The notes under the pieces were generated by a model. It was not told the DNA's origin, did no database searches, and saw only the letters and a program-made list of their open reading frames with translations. Source: Loktanella sp. 5RATIMAR09 (lineage in GTDB: Bacteria > Pseudomonadota > Alphaproteobacteria > Rhodobacterales > Rhodobacteraceae). Taken from it: a stretch of DNA of 64,000 nt. Each line of letters begins with the position of its first letter. Position 1 is the first letter of the stretch. The stretch lies in assembly GCF_001419985.1 (NCBI RefSeq), contig NZ_LJAL01000006.1, forward strand, positions 1 through 64,000. The letters are read 5' to 3'. This document shows positions 29,810 through 38,875 of the stretch, piece after piece. The translations under genes and the position numbers were made by a program.

Positions 29810-31009
29810 CTGCGTGCTGGCAGGTGACAGCGGTCTGAACCACGCATTGTTCAACCGCCACAAACCAAAGGCCAATGGAATAGCAGCCAGCCCGCCGATC
29901 ACATAGGCCAATGGTTGGTCATAGAAGCTTTCAAACATCTGCGTATAGGCGTGGATACCCGCAAAGGTCATGGCTGCGTTGAAAATGCCCCGACGGTTGG
30001 ACATCGCGGCCCAGATGATGAGTGCGCCAAGCAACAAGGCCCAGACGATCGCATAAACCCCTTCACTGATCTCAAGTGCCCGCGCCCGGTATGCATCGCG
30101 TGCAGCGTCATAGGCCTGCCAATCGCCACCAAAGTCACCGTAAACCGGACCCCACAGGCTTTCACCCACAACATCGCCCCAGATGCTGCCCACCAGAAAA
30201 CACAGGTTGGCCACGATAAACGCCATGATCATCAAGACACCCGCCTGCCTGCCCATCTTAGCGTCGCCGCGGCTGATGGCCCACAAACAGACCCCGATCA
30301 GCAGACCCATTTGCAAAATGCTGAGCGTCGTTTCCGGCGAATAAAAAACATAAGCTGCCGTGAAATAGTAGGTTCCGGTGTCCAGCATTTGTCCAAAAGG
30401 GATGATCGCCAGCGCGGTGATAAAGCGTACGTCCAGTGTCAGGCCCAGCGCCGCAATGGCCGCAAAGACGTAAAAATGGATCAGCGGCATCGGCCAACCT
30501 GCAAGATCAAATTGATCTGCGGCACCGTAGACACCGACCAAATGCAGGGCGGCAGCCATCACCAGCACTGCGCCGTAGGCAAACCGCAACTGCTGGAAAC
30601 CCGCCTTGAAGCGCCAGAAGAACAACCCGGCAAGCAAGGCACCAATGAAGGCAAGCAGGATGCCTGCACTCTGTGGTATCTTGTCGATCAATTCAAACGC
30701 GGTGCCGGAAATCAACATACCCGCCCCGATCAACGCACTGGCATTACCGAACATCCGGTAAAGTGCCGCACCCTTGCGCAGGATCAACAAACCGGCGCCC
30801 AGAAAAAGACCGCCGCAGACAGCCACGCTCGCAGCGCTTGCCAGAAGAAACACCAATCCCAAAGTCGCCGCCAGAATACCCGCGATCAACAGGCTATTGA
30901 CACAAAGGGCGATCATCGCCGACCGCGCCCGCGATTTGATTTCATCCGCCTGCACTGGGTTGATAACCCCGTCGGCAACCAATTGGTCTGTTTGGGCAAC
31001 GTAATACAT
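29807..31009 (-). CDS. DUF2157-like polytopic membrane protein
   Basis: The 400-residue protein has a short cytosolic helix at the N terminus (LVADGVINPVQADEIKSRA), typical of DUF2157 proteins, followed by about twelve hydrophobic segments. Function unknown. AGGAG stands six bases before the ATG. It lies alone between the bidirectional hairpin and the ycaQ-like gene. Confidence 0.7.
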   Translation of the reverse strand: MYYVAQTDQLVADGVINPVQADEIKSRARSAMIALCVNSLLIAGILAATLGLVFLLASAASVAVCGGLFLGAGLLILRKGAALYRMFGNASALIGAGMLISGTAFELIDKIPQSAGILLAFIGALLAGLFFWRFKAGFQQLRFAYGAVLVMAAALHLVGVYGAADQFDLAGWPMPLIHFYVFAAIAALGLTLDVRFITALAIIPFGQMLDTGTYYFTAAYVFYSPETTLSILQMGLLIGVCLWAISRGDAKMGRQAGVLMIMAFIVANLCFLVGSIWGDVVGESLWGPVYGDFGGDWQAYDAARDAYRARALEISEGVYAIVWALLLGALIIWAAMSNRRGIFNAAMTFAGIHAYTQMFESFYDQPLAYVIGGLAAIPLAFGLWRLNNAWFRPLSPASTQ

Positions 31010-31069
31010 GACGTCTCCTGACTATGCTTCAAGATCGGGATATATCAATTGTGAACGTTGTTCAATAAT

Positions 31070-32263
31070 TTATTTCAACCGCATCCAATTCTCTGCAAAG
31101 GCGATATCTTCGCAGCCACCGAAATCCGCAGCCCGCGCGAGTTCTTTGCGCAGCGCCGCAAGGCGGCCTGCCCCCATACGAACACCTGGTTCGGGCCAGA
31201 AGGCGCGAACGGCAAGCACACCGCCATCCCGCTTCATATCAATGCGGCCAATAATGCGGTCGCCCTCCAACACCGGAAAAACGTAATAGCCGTATTTACG
31301 CTGCGCGGCCGGCACGAAAATCTCGATCCGGTAGAAGAACCCGAAAAGCCGCTCTGCCCTTTTGCGGTCCCGCAGTGCCGGATCGAAGGGTGAGAGAATA
31401 CGCACGCGCGGGACCGGTACTGACGGCAGGCAGTCCATCACATCGGGCCACGCAAAGGACCGGCGCAATTTGCCATCCACGCCTTCCACATCAATCGCAA
31501 TCAAACGACCCTCGGCCAAAGCGGTCGCGCACCATGCCTTTGCCTCGGCCGGGGTGATATGGTCCCAGAATGCAGCCAGTTCTCCGCTGGTGGCAAACCC
31601 GAGCCGGTCGAGCGCGCCGGAACAGCACCAGTCGATCGTCTCGTCCGGATGATGGCGACGGTTCAGGTGTTCGGCGGGAATCACCCGTTCGGTCAGATCA
31701 TAGACTTTGGTAAATCCGTCGCGGCGAAGCACGGAAATCTGGCCCGAGCGCCACAGATATTCAAGCGCCGTCTTGGAGGGATGCCAGTCCCACCAGCCAC
31801 CGGACCCGCGACTTTCCCCCTCACCCACCTGCCCTGACGTGCAGGCCCCGTGATCGGATATCCGGCGCAGCACGGCATCGATCTTGCTGTGGAAATCATC
31901 GCGACGCTGGTCTTGCCAGCGGCTGGCAAGACGCGCTTCATCACGGGCAAAGCGCAGACGCCAGTGGGCAAAACTCTCCATTGGGATGATAGCGGCGTCA
32001 TGGGTCCAATGTTCGAACATCTGACGGTCGCGGTGCAGCAGATGCTGCAGTGCGCGGGGCCGATATTGCTGGCGACGCGACCACAGGATGAGGTCATGGG
32101 CGCGGGCAAACGTGTTGACGCTGTCCAGCTGCACAAAGCCCAGTTGATCTATGACGCCCGTCAGATCGGCCCCTTTCCCTGCACCGGATGGCCGGCCTTG
32201 CAAGCCGTGCCGCGCCAGAAACAGATGGCGGGCGACGGCATTGCGCAACACCGGAACTGTCAT
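31070..32263 (-). CDS. YcaQ/AlkX-type winged-helix DNA glycosylase
   Basis: The 397-residue HTH_42 protein keeps the catalytic Gln-x-Asp motif of the YcaQ branch in LGFVQLDSVNTFARAHD near residue 43. Further signatures are LWSRR and the C-terminal barrel segment RKYGYYVFPVLEGDRIIGRID. Known members excise bulky lesions and unhook interstrand DNA crosslinks. The start overlaps the stop of the upstream ion-channel gene by 4 bases (ATGA), so the two are co-transcribed. Confidence 0.85.
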   Translation of the reverse strand: MTVPVLRNAVARHLFLARHGLQGRPSGAGKGADLTGVIDQLGFVQLDSVNTFARAHDLILWSRRQQYRPRALQHLLHRDRQMFEHWTHDAAIIPMESFAHWRLRFARDEARLASRWQDQRRDDFHSKIDAVLRRISDHGACTSGQVGEGESRGSGGWWDWHPSKTALEYLWRSGQISVLRRDGFTKVYDLTERVIPAEHLNRRHHPDETIDWCCSGALDRLGFATSGELAAFWDHITPAEAKAWCATALAEGRLIAIDVEGVDGKLRRSFAWPDVMDCLPSVPVPRVRILSPFDPALRDRKRAERLFGFFYRIEIFVPAAQRKYGYYVFPVLEGDRIIGRIDMKRDGGVLAVRAFWPEPGVRMGAGRLAALRKELARAADFGGCEDIAFAENWMRLK

Positions 32264-32703
32264 GTGTCACGATCCTCTATCGCGATCTGTTGCAGGCGCA
32301 ACTGGCGCAACGTCTCGACCATTGCCGCCGTGACAAGACCGATATTCAACAGGCCGTTTAACGCAGCCATACCCCCCAGCAAGCGCCACTCGAGTGGCAG
32401 GAGAATGTCGCCAAATCCGAGGGTCGTGAACGCGACCAGAGCGAAATAGACAGAGGGTTCCAGCGTTGCAAAAACGCCCAAAGCCACGAAAGTAAAGGCC
32501 CAAGTCCAGACTGCAATTGTCATTTGCAGCAGCACCCAAAGCGCGGTGGCACAGAGCACAAGCATCAGTTTGGGCGCATGGGGTGCCTTGACGAGCCACG
32601 GCCGGATCCCGCCAATACGTCTTTCCAGCACCCAAAAACTGATCCCAGCTGTCATAATTGAAAACACAAGAAGCGTGCTTCCGATGACGATCTGGACAAA
32701 CAT
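32260..32703 (-). CDS. Two-pore-type ion channel protein (putative K+ channel)
   Basis: The 147-residue protein has an N-terminal helix ([15 protein letters not shown]), two central helices and a pore segment FTTLGFGDI, close to the T-V-G-Y-G filter but with Leu and Phe, followed by a last helix. This is the Ion_trans_2 layout without a ligand-binding RCK domain. The ATG at 32703 gives a membrane start; a longer upstream version would add only a basic stretch. Ion selectivity is not certain because of the altered filter. Confidence 0.72.
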   Translation of the reverse strand: MFVQIVIGSTLLVFSIMTAGISFWVLERRIGGIRPWLVKAPHAPKLMLVLCATALWVLLQMTIAVWTWAFTFVALGVFATLEPSVYFALVAFTTLGFGDILLPLEWRLLGGMAALNGLLNIGLVTAAMVETLRQLRLQQIAIEDRDT

Positions 32704-32776
32704 CTTCACTCTCCTGCGGGGCAGACCGCCTGCACACCTTGTGCCACGGCCCCCCATCGCCTATTTGTGCGCAACT

Positions 32777-33250
32777 ATGGCCAAGAAACCCGAAAACAAA
32801 AACTACAAAGTCATCGCCGACAACCGGCGTGCGCGCTACGACTATGCGATCGAGGATGATCTCGAGGTCGGGATCATCCTGACCGGTTCCGAAGTGAAAT
32901 CCCTGCGCACAGGCCAATCCAATATCGCCGACAGCTATGCCAGTGTCGATGATGGCGAACTGTGGCTGACCAACGCCTATATCGCCCCCTATGAGCGCGC
33001 GATGTTTACCCATGAGGAACGGCGCAAACGCAAGCTCTTGGTCAGCAAGCGTGAACTGGCGCGTTTGTGGAATGCCACCAAGCGTGAGGGCATGACGCTT
33101 GTACCGCTGGTGATGTATTTCAACGATCGCGGTCTGGTAAAACTCAAGATCGCGACCGCGAAGGGCAAGAAGAACCATGACAAGCGCCAGACCGAGGCCA
33201 AACGCGACTGGGGCCGCCAGAAGCAGCGGTTGTTGCGCCACGGAGATTGA
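32777..33250 (+). CDS. smpB: SsrA-binding protein SmpB
   Basis: The 157-residue protein has the SmpB barrel signatures [18 protein letters not shown] and NAYIAPYE, and the basic C-terminal tail [19 protein letters not shown] that enters the ribosome with tmRNA during trans-translation. The ATG at 32777 gives the standard N terminus. The tmRNA gene was not found in the window. Confidence 0.95.
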   Translation: MAKKPENKNYKVIADNRRARYDYAIEDDLEVGIILTGSEVKSLRTGQSNIADSYASVDDGELWLTNAYIAPYERAMFTHEERRKRKLLVSKRELARLWNATKREGMTLVPLVMYFNDRGLVKLKIATAKGKKNHDKRQTEAKRDWGRQKQRLLRHGD

Positions 33251-33257
33251 TCCAAAG

Positions 33258-33300
33258 TGCCGGATTGCACCGGCAGGAGGCCTCCGGCGGGGATACTTGC
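33258..33300. repeat. Intergenic palindromic element after smpB
   Basis: Two adjacent palindromes follow the smpB stop: a hairpin with arms TGCCGG and CCGGCA (33258-33275) and the perfect palindrome GGAGGCCTCC (33276-33285), followed by GGCGGGGATACTTGC. From memory, similar CCTCCGGCGGG-type elements recur between genes in Rhodobacterales genomes. Here it could terminate smpB transcription. Only this one copy was noticed in the window. Confidence 0.5.
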
Positions 33301-33395
33301 GGGCCAATAATAACATAGGTGGCGCTTATCTGGTGGCTTGTCTTGCGCCGCGCTGCGCGGTAGGCCGTTTGTGACTTGTGACTAAGGGGTACGCG

Positions 33396-34262
33396 ATGAC
33401 ATCAGCCATGACTGACGATCCTAGAACGCTTGTCAGCACCGGATGGCTGGCGGCGCATATCAGGGATCCGGATCTGCGGATTTTTGACGCCTCTTGGTAT
33501 TTGCCCGACGCCGGACGCGACCCGAAGGCCGCGTATAAGGCTGGCCATATCCCGGGCGCGCGGTTCTTTGATATTGATGAAATCAGCGATGCCCGCTCGG
33601 AGCTGCCGCACATGGCCCCGCCCGTCGAGAAGTTCATGTCGCGGATGCGCGCAATGGGCGTGGGCGACGGCCATCAGGTCGTTGTCTATGACGGTACGGG
33701 TGTGTTTTCCGCCGCACGTGTCTGGTGGCTGTTTCGCCTGATGGGCCAAAAGAATATCGCCGTTCTGGACGGCGGACTGCCCAAATGGATTGCAGACGGT
33801 TACCGGACGACAACAGCCGCACCCACGATCCGAGACCGGCACATGACCGTGAAATACGAAGGCTTCCGCGTCCGTGACGTAACCGAGGTTGCGCGGGCAG
33901 CCAAGCTTGGCGATCACAGCATTATTGACGCTCGCGCCCCCGGGCGTTTTCAGGGCACACAGCCCGAACCGCGTGAAGGGATGCGCTCTGGGCATATTCC
34001 GGGCGCGCGGAATGTGTTTTATCAGGACCTTCTCAACCCCGATGGCACGATGAAGCCGCCCGCAGCCCTGCGCGCCGTTTTCGAGGCCGCAGGCGTTGAC
34101 CTGAGCAAACCTGCAATCACGACCTGTGGGTCAGGCGTGACCGCAGCGATCCTTTCACTTGCGCTTGAACGGATCGGCAAAACCGACCATGCGCTTTACG
34201 ACGGGTCATGGTCCGAGTGGGGCATGTACGCCGACCTTCCAATTGCGACCGGAGCAAACTGA
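33396..34262 (+). CDS. sseA: 3-mercaptopyruvate sulfurtransferase
   Basis: The 288-residue protein has two rhodanese domains: the inactive N-terminal one (AGHIPGARFFDIDEISD near residue 49) and the active C-terminal one with the loop CGSGVTA near residue 242, the form characteristic of mercaptopyruvate rather than thiosulfate enzymes. It transfers sulfur from 3-mercaptopyruvate to thiol acceptors. The ATG at 33396 has AAGGGG at good spacing; a GTG at 33378 is in frame. Its stop overlaps the aminotransferase start by one base. Confidence 0.93.
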   Translation: MTSAMTDDPRTLVSTGWLAAHIRDPDLRIFDASWYLPDAGRDPKAAYKAGHIPGARFFDIDEISDARSELPHMAPPVEKFMSRMRAMGVGDGHQVVVYDGTGVFSAARVWWLFRLMGQKNIAVLDGGLPKWIADGYRTTTAAPTIRDRHMTVKYEGFRVRDVTEVARAAKLGDHSIIDARAPGRFQGTQPEPREGMRSGHIPGARNVFYQDLLNPDGTMKPPAALRAVFEAAGVDLSKPAITTCGSGVTAAILSLALERIGKTDHALYDGSWSEWGMYADLPIATGAN

Positions 34263-35446
34263 TGCTGGAAAACCTTTCCGCCCAACCCGCTGATAAAATT
34301 CTGGCCCTGATGGCCACTTACAAAGCAGACCCACGCACCGACAAGGTCGATCTTGGCGTTGGCGTTTACAAGGACGCGACAGGCAACACCCCCGTCATGC
34401 GTGCCGTAAAAGAGGCAGAGCGACGCATCATCGCGGATCAGACCACCAAAGCCTACACAGGGTTGGCAGGTGATCCCGAATTCAGCGCAGTGATGAAGGA
34501 TCTGGTGCTCGGCGATAGCGTGCCGAACGAACGCGTTGCAGCCGTCGCAACCCCCGGTGGCACCGGCGCTATCCGTCAGGCGCTCGAACTGATCCGCCTT
34601 GCTGCACCCAAAGCCACGGTCTGGCTATCCAACCCCACGTGGCCGAACCACCCGTCGATTATCAAATACCTTGGCATGAAAATGGCCGAGTACCGCTATT
34701 TCGACAATGACACGCGCGGCGTCGATTTCGACGGCATGATCGCGGACCTTGAAAAGGTAGCGGAAGGTGATGTGGTGCTGCTGCATGGCTGCTGTCACAA
34801 CCCCACAGGCGCAAATCTGACTTATGGTCAGATGGAGCATGTCATTGGCCTGATGCGCAAGAAAGGTGCCGTGCCCTTTGTCGACATCGCCTATCAGGGT
34901 TTCGGCGACGGGCTTGCCGATGATGCAAAGGCCACGCGCCAGATTGCCAGCAGCTTTGAGAACTGCCTGATTGCGGCGAGTTGTTCAAAGAATTTCGGCA
35001 TCTACCGCGAACGGACAGGCATTTTGATGGCCGTCACCAAGGACGCCGACCAGCAGGCCCTGACGCAGCAGAACCTGTCGTTCCTGAACCGCCAGAACTA
35101 TTCCTTTCCGCCGGATCATGGGGCGCGTGTGGTCACCACGATCCTGAAAGACCCTGCGCTGCGCGCCGAATGGGAAGCAGAACTGGAAGAGACCCGCAAC
35201 GGGATGCTCGCCCTGCGTCAGCAACTGGCCGATGAACTCAAGCGCCTGACCAACAGCGACCGTTTTGATTTTCTGGCCCATCACCGCGGCATGTTCAGCC
35301 GTCTTGGCACGACACCCGAAGTGGTCGAAAAGATACGCGCGGATCACGGTATCTACATGGTCAGTGACAGCCGCATGAATATCGCCGGTCTGAATGCCGA
35401 AACCGTGCCTGTGCTGGCCCGCGCGATTGTGGCCGCCGGCGTCTAG
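34262..35446 (+). CDS. Class I aspartate/aromatic aminotransferase
   Basis: The 394-residue PLP enzyme matches the AspC/TyrB group: DLGVGVYKDATGNTPVM near residue 30, HGCCHNPTGANLT near 178, and the PLP lysine in SCSKNFGIYRERTG near 243. It overlaps sseA (TGATG), which suggests that one substrate may be cysteine, giving 3-mercaptopyruvate for SseA; AspC-type enzymes are known to do this. Aromatic amino acids and aspartate are the other likely substrates. Confidence 0.9.
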   Translation: MLENLSAQPADKILALMATYKADPRTDKVDLGVGVYKDATGNTPVMRAVKEAERRIIADQTTKAYTGLAGDPEFSAVMKDLVLGDSVPNERVAAVATPGGTGAIRQALELIRLAAPKATVWLSNPTWPNHPSIIKYLGMKMAEYRYFDNDTRGVDFDGMIADLEKVAEGDVVLLHGCCHNPTGANLTYGQMEHVIGLMRKKGAVPFVDIAYQGFGDGLADDAKATRQIASSFENCLIAASCSKNFGIYRERTGILMAVTKDADQQALTQQNLSFLNRQNYSFPPDHGARVVTTILKDPALRAEWEAELEETRNGMLALRQQLADELKRLTNSDRFDFLAHHRGMFSRLGTTPEVVEKIRADHGIYMVSDSRMNIAGLNAETVPVLARAIVAAGV

Positions 35447-35466
35447 GCACCGTATGAACTTTGCGA

Positions 35467-35487
35467 GCGCAGCATCATTTGCTGCGC
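35467..35487 (+). terminator. Hairpin after the aminotransferase gene
   Basis: GCGCAGCA (35467-35474) pairs perfectly with TGCTGCGC (35480-35487) around a 5-base loop, 20 bases after the stop. The following bases are not T-rich, so it may be a weak terminator or mRNA stabiliser. The rest of the gap to mcl1 (to 35572) is AT-rich and probably carries its promoter. Confidence 0.5.
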
Positions 35488-35572
35488 CTGCAAATTGCCC
35501 TTGTGAGCCGCTGCGCAATAATATACCGAACGGAACAATCTTTAGGTAATATTCATTCGTCGAGGATCCGTC

Positions 35573-36529
35573 ATGTCATTCCGTCTGCAACCCGCACCCC
35601 CCGCACGTCCGAACCGCTGCCAGTTGTTCGGCCCCGGCTCGAACACCAAACTTTTCGAAAAGATGGCGGCAAGTGCGGCGGATGTGATCAACCTTGACCT
35701 TGAGGACAGCGTATCCCCCTCGGACAAGGACGCAGCCCGCGCCAATGTGATCAAGGCCATCAACGAGGTCGACTGGAACACCAAATACCTCGCTGTGCGG
35801 ATCAACGGCCTTGATACGCCTTATTGGTACAAAGACGTGGTCGATGTACTGGAACAGGCGGGCGACCGGCTTGACCAGATCATGATTCCCAAGGTCGGAT
35901 GCGCCGCGGATGTTTACGCTGTCGATGCGCTGGTCACCGCGATCGAGGCTGCAAAGGGACGCGCCAAGCGGATCAGCTTTGAGGTGATCATCGAATCTGC
36001 CGCAGGCATCGCCCATGTCGAAGAGATTGCCGCAAGTTCCCCACGCATGGCCGCGATGAGCCTTGGGGCAGCTGATTTTGCAGCATCAATGGGAATGCAG
36101 ACAACCGGCATCGGTGGGACGCAGGAAAACTATTACATGCTGCATGGCGACACGCGACATTATGCCGACCCTTGGCACTGGGCGCAGACGGCCATCGTCG
36201 CGGCCTGCCGCACACATGGTATTTTGCCAGTGGACGGACCGTTCGGTGATTTCAGCGATGACGAAGGCTACCGCGCGCAGGCGCGGCGGTCCGCGACGCT
36301 TGGTATGGTCGGCAAATGGGCGATCCATCCCAAACAGATCGCATTGGCCAACGAGGTGTTTACACCGTCGGACGAAGCCGTGGCCGAGGCGCGCGAAATC
36401 CTAGCAGCCATGGAAGACGCCAAAGCACGCGGCGAAGGCGCGACGGTCTATAAAGGTCGCCTTGTCGATATCGCGTCGATCAAACAGGCCGAGGTGATTG
36501 TGCGCCAGTCCGAGATGATCGCTGGCTAA
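35573..36529 (+). CDS. mcl1: L-malyl-CoA/beta-methylmalyl-CoA lyase
   Basis: The 318-residue protein matches the Rhodobacter Mcl1 branch of the HpcH/HpaI/citrate-lyase-beta superfamily: SNTKLFEKMA-like CoA-binding start, NLDLEDSVSPSDK with the metal-binding acidic residues, EVIIESAAGIAHVEEI with a catalytic/metal Glu, and GKWAIHPKQI near the C terminus. Mcl1 cleaves beta-methylmalyl-CoA and malyl-CoA in the ethylmalonyl-CoA pathway for acetate assimilation. The pathway's other genes are not in the window. Sulfonate breakdown would yield acetyl units that use this pathway. Confidence 0.9.
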   Translation: MSFRLQPAPPARPNRCQLFGPGSNTKLFEKMAASAADVINLDLEDSVSPSDKDAARANVIKAINEVDWNTKYLAVRINGLDTPYWYKDVVDVLEQAGDRLDQIMIPKVGCAADVYAVDALVTAIEAAKGRAKRISFEVIIESAAGIAHVEEIAASSPRMAAMSLGAADFAASMGMQTTGIGGTQENYYMLHGDTRHYADPWHWAQTAIVAACRTHGILPVDGPFGDFSDDEGYRAQARRSATLGMVGKWAIHPKQIALANEVFTPSDEAVAEAREILAAMEDAKARGEGATVYKGRLVDIASIKQAEVIVRQSEMIAG

Positions 36530-36631
36530 TTCGACGGGGCATGAAGCCTTGCCGCCCCTGCACCACTGCCGTTGCACTCGCCCCACCCATGCGCCATATA
36601 ACGATAACCGCATGCAAAAGGCTTGGATTTC

Positions 36632-37594
36632 ATGACGCAATACCTCGATTTTGAAAAACCGCTCGCAGAGATTGAAGGCAAAGCCGAAGAGCTGCGCGCG
36701 ATGGCCCGTGAAAATCCCGAGATGGACATCCAGAAAGAGGCCTCTGCGCTGGACAAAAAGGCCAACGACCTGCTGAAATCCCTTTACGCGGACCTGACAC
36801 CATGGCGGAAATGTCAGGTCGCGCGTCACCCCGAGCGGCCGCATTGCAAAGACTATATCGAGGCGCTTTTCACCGAATATACTCCGCTGGCCGGTGACCG
36901 CAATTTTGCCGACGATCTGTCCGTGATGGGCGGTCTGGCGCGTCTCAACGGCATTCCCGTCATGGTGATCGGCCATGAAAAAGGCAATGACACCAAATCG
37001 CGTATCGAACGCAATTTCGGCATGGCCCGCCCTGAAGGGTACCGCAAGGCGATCCGTCTGATGTCCTTGGCAGACCGTTTCGGCTTGCCGGTGATCACGC
37101 TGGTCGACACCCCCGGTGCCTACCCCGGCAAAGGCGCAGAAGAACGCGGCCAGTCCGAGGCAATTGCACGCTCGACCGAGAAATGTCTGGAACTGAAGGT
37201 ACCGCTCATCAGCGTCGTGATCGGCGAAGGCGGGTCCGGCGGTGCGGTCGCCTTTGCTTCGGCCAACCGGGTCGCGATGTTGCAGCATTCGATCTATTCG
37301 GTCATCAGCCCCGAGGGCTGTGCGTCAATCCTTTGGAAAGACGCCGAAAAAATGCGCGAATCTGCCGAGGCGCTGCGCCTGACGTCCGCAGACCTGCACG
37401 AGTTGGGCATCTGCGACCGGATCATCCCCGAACCCTCAGGCGGCGCGCATCGTCACCGCGATACGGCGATTGCGGCCGTGGGCGAGGCGCTAATCAGCAT
37501 GCTGGACGAATTGCGCGATCTGTCGGGCGATAAACTGCGTGCAGACCGCCGCAACAAATATCTTGCGCTTGGTTCGAAGGGTCTTGCTGCATAA
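36632..37594 (+). CDS. accA: Acetyl-CoA carboxylase carboxyltransferase, alpha subunit
   Basis: The 320-residue protein begins with the canonical [17 protein letters not shown] helix. It has [13 protein letters not shown], the crotonase-like [10 protein letters not shown] and the conserved IWKD-like [10 protein letters not shown]. It transfers the carboxyl group from biotin-BCCP to acetyl-CoA together with AccD for fatty-acid synthesis. The ATG at 36632 is chosen over a TTG at 36623 by family length. The next gene's GTG directly follows its stop. Confidence 0.95.
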   Translation: MTQYLDFEKPLAEIEGKAEELRAMARENPEMDIQKEASALDKKANDLLKSLYADLTPWRKCQVARHPERPHCKDYIEALFTEYTPLAGDRNFADDLSVMGGLARLNGIPVMVIGHEKGNDTKSRIERNFGMARPEGYRKAIRLMSLADRFGLPVITLVDTPGAYPGKGAEERGQSEAIARSTEKCLELKVPLISVVIGEGGSGGAVAFASANRVAMLQHSIYSVISPEGCASILWKDAEKMRESAEALRLTSADLHELGICDRIIPEPSGGAHRHRDTAIAAVGEALISMLDELRDLSGDKLRADRRNKYLALGSKGLAA

Positions 37595-38266
37595 GTGGCC
37601 TTGCTGCGTGGACACTGGCAGCTTCTGGCACTGACCGCAGTCGTCTTTGCGCTGTGGCAGACGCCTGCGGTCCTGCCTCTGAAAGTACTGATCGTCTTTT
37701 TTCACGAAGCATCACATGCGATTGCCACGCTGCTGACCGGTGGCGATGTCGTCAGCCTTTCGGTATCGCCTGACCAAGGCGGTCTGGTGATCAGCAGGGG
37801 CGGGAACCGGTTCATCACGCTGACGGCGGGATATCTGGGTTCACTGGTTATTGGCGTTGCCCTTTTGCTGGCCGCAACGCGCACAGCGGCGGACCGCAAG
37901 GTCATGGCGCTTTGCGGTGTGGTCACACTGGTTATTGCGGGCCTTTATGTCCGCGACGTGTTCGCGCTGGCGTTTTGCGTGGGTATGGGGGCCGCTATGC
38001 TGCTGATGGCGCGTTTTTTGGGCCACCATGCCAATGATCTGGCACTGCGTGTCATCGGTTTGACCAGCATGATCTACGTCCCCTATGATATTTTCAGCGA
38101 TACGATTGCCCGCGCAAGCCTGCGGTCTGACGCGCGGATGCTGGCAGAGGAATTCGGCGGCACCACGATGATGTGGGGCGGGCTTTGGCTCATCGTCAGT
38201 CTTGCGGTGATCACCTGGTGCCTGCGCAAAGGCTTGGGCCGCAACAGCAATCTTAAATTGCGCTGA
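37595..38266 (+). CDS. M50-like integral membrane zinc peptidase
   Basis: The 223-residue protein has about six hydrophobic helices and the HEASH zinc-peptidase motif near residue 35, the site-2-protease HExxH signature, but no PDZ domain. A DxF/NxxPxxxLDG-like second motif was not found with certainty. GTG start immediately after the accA stop, which implies translational coupling. Members of this group are mostly uncharacterised. Its stop abuts that of the convergent gene. Confidence 0.75.
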   Translation: MALLRGHWQLLALTAVVFALWQTPAVLPLKVLIVFFHEASHAIATLLTGGDVVSLSVSPDQGGLVISRGGNRFITLTAGYLGSLVIGVALLLAATRTAADRKVMALCGVVTLVIAGLYVRDVFALAFCVGMGAAMLLMARFLGHHANDLALRVIGLTSMIYVPYDIFSDTIARASLRSDARMLAEEFGGTTMMWGGLWLIVSLAVITWCLRKGLGRNSNLKLR

Positions 38267-38875
38267 CTACCACATGGTATCCGCTGCACGTGCGGACCAG
38301 CCAGCATCATAATCCGCACCGTCGAAACCGGCTTCCTGCTCGGCCAATAGATCGCCAACGCTTGGCAAACCCGCGCTCTCATCATCCGCCGTCCACAGAC
38401 GCGCACGCATCAGGGCCCGCGCGCATTGGCTATAGACCTCGTCAACAGCAATCACGATTACGCTGCGCGGCTGGCAGCCTTTTTGATGAAACCGGCCAAT
38501 CAACGCCGGCTCAACCGACACGATCGCCGTACCATTCACGCGGATCACATTGTTTGAACCCGGCACCATGAACAACAGACTGATCCGCCCGTCTGCCACG
38601 ATATTGCGCAGCGTATCTATCCGGTTGTTGCCGCGCCAATCCGGCAGCAACAGCGTCTTGCTGTTCAGGACCTGCACCACCGGACCATCATCGCCACGGG
38701 GGCTGCCGTCCGTACCCTCCGGCCCGACGGTCGAAACAATGCACAAACGCGATGCCATGATCCATTTGCGATAAAGCGGGGTGAGCTGTGGGGCGACCTT
38801 GATCAATGACGCCTTGCCGGGTGTCCCATAGAGCGCCTCAAGTGTGGCGACATCCTTGACGCCATGATCAGCCAT
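38267..38875 (-). CDS. Pyridoxamine 5'-phosphate oxidase-fold protein (MSMEG_1061-like)
   Basis: The 202-residue split-barrel protein contains the flavin-site segments SPRGDDGPVVQVL and LPDWRGNNRIDTLRNI, then SLLFMVPGSNNVIRVNG, which match the FMN-binding group named after MSMEG_1061. It probably binds FMN or F420-like cofactor. The reaction is unknown. The ATG at 38875 overlaps the acyltransferase stop by 8 bases; longer starts would run deeply into that gene. Confidence 0.8.
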   Translation of the reverse strand: MADHGVKDVATLEALYGTPGKASLIKVAPQLTPLYRKWIMASRLCIVSTVGPEGTDGSPRGDDGPVVQVLNSKTLLLPDWRGNNRIDTLRNIVADGRISLLFMVPGSNNVIRVNGTAIVSVEPALIGRFHQKGCQPRSVIVIAVDEVYSQCARALMRARLWTADDESAGLPSVGDLLAEQEAGFDGADYDAGWSARAADTMW

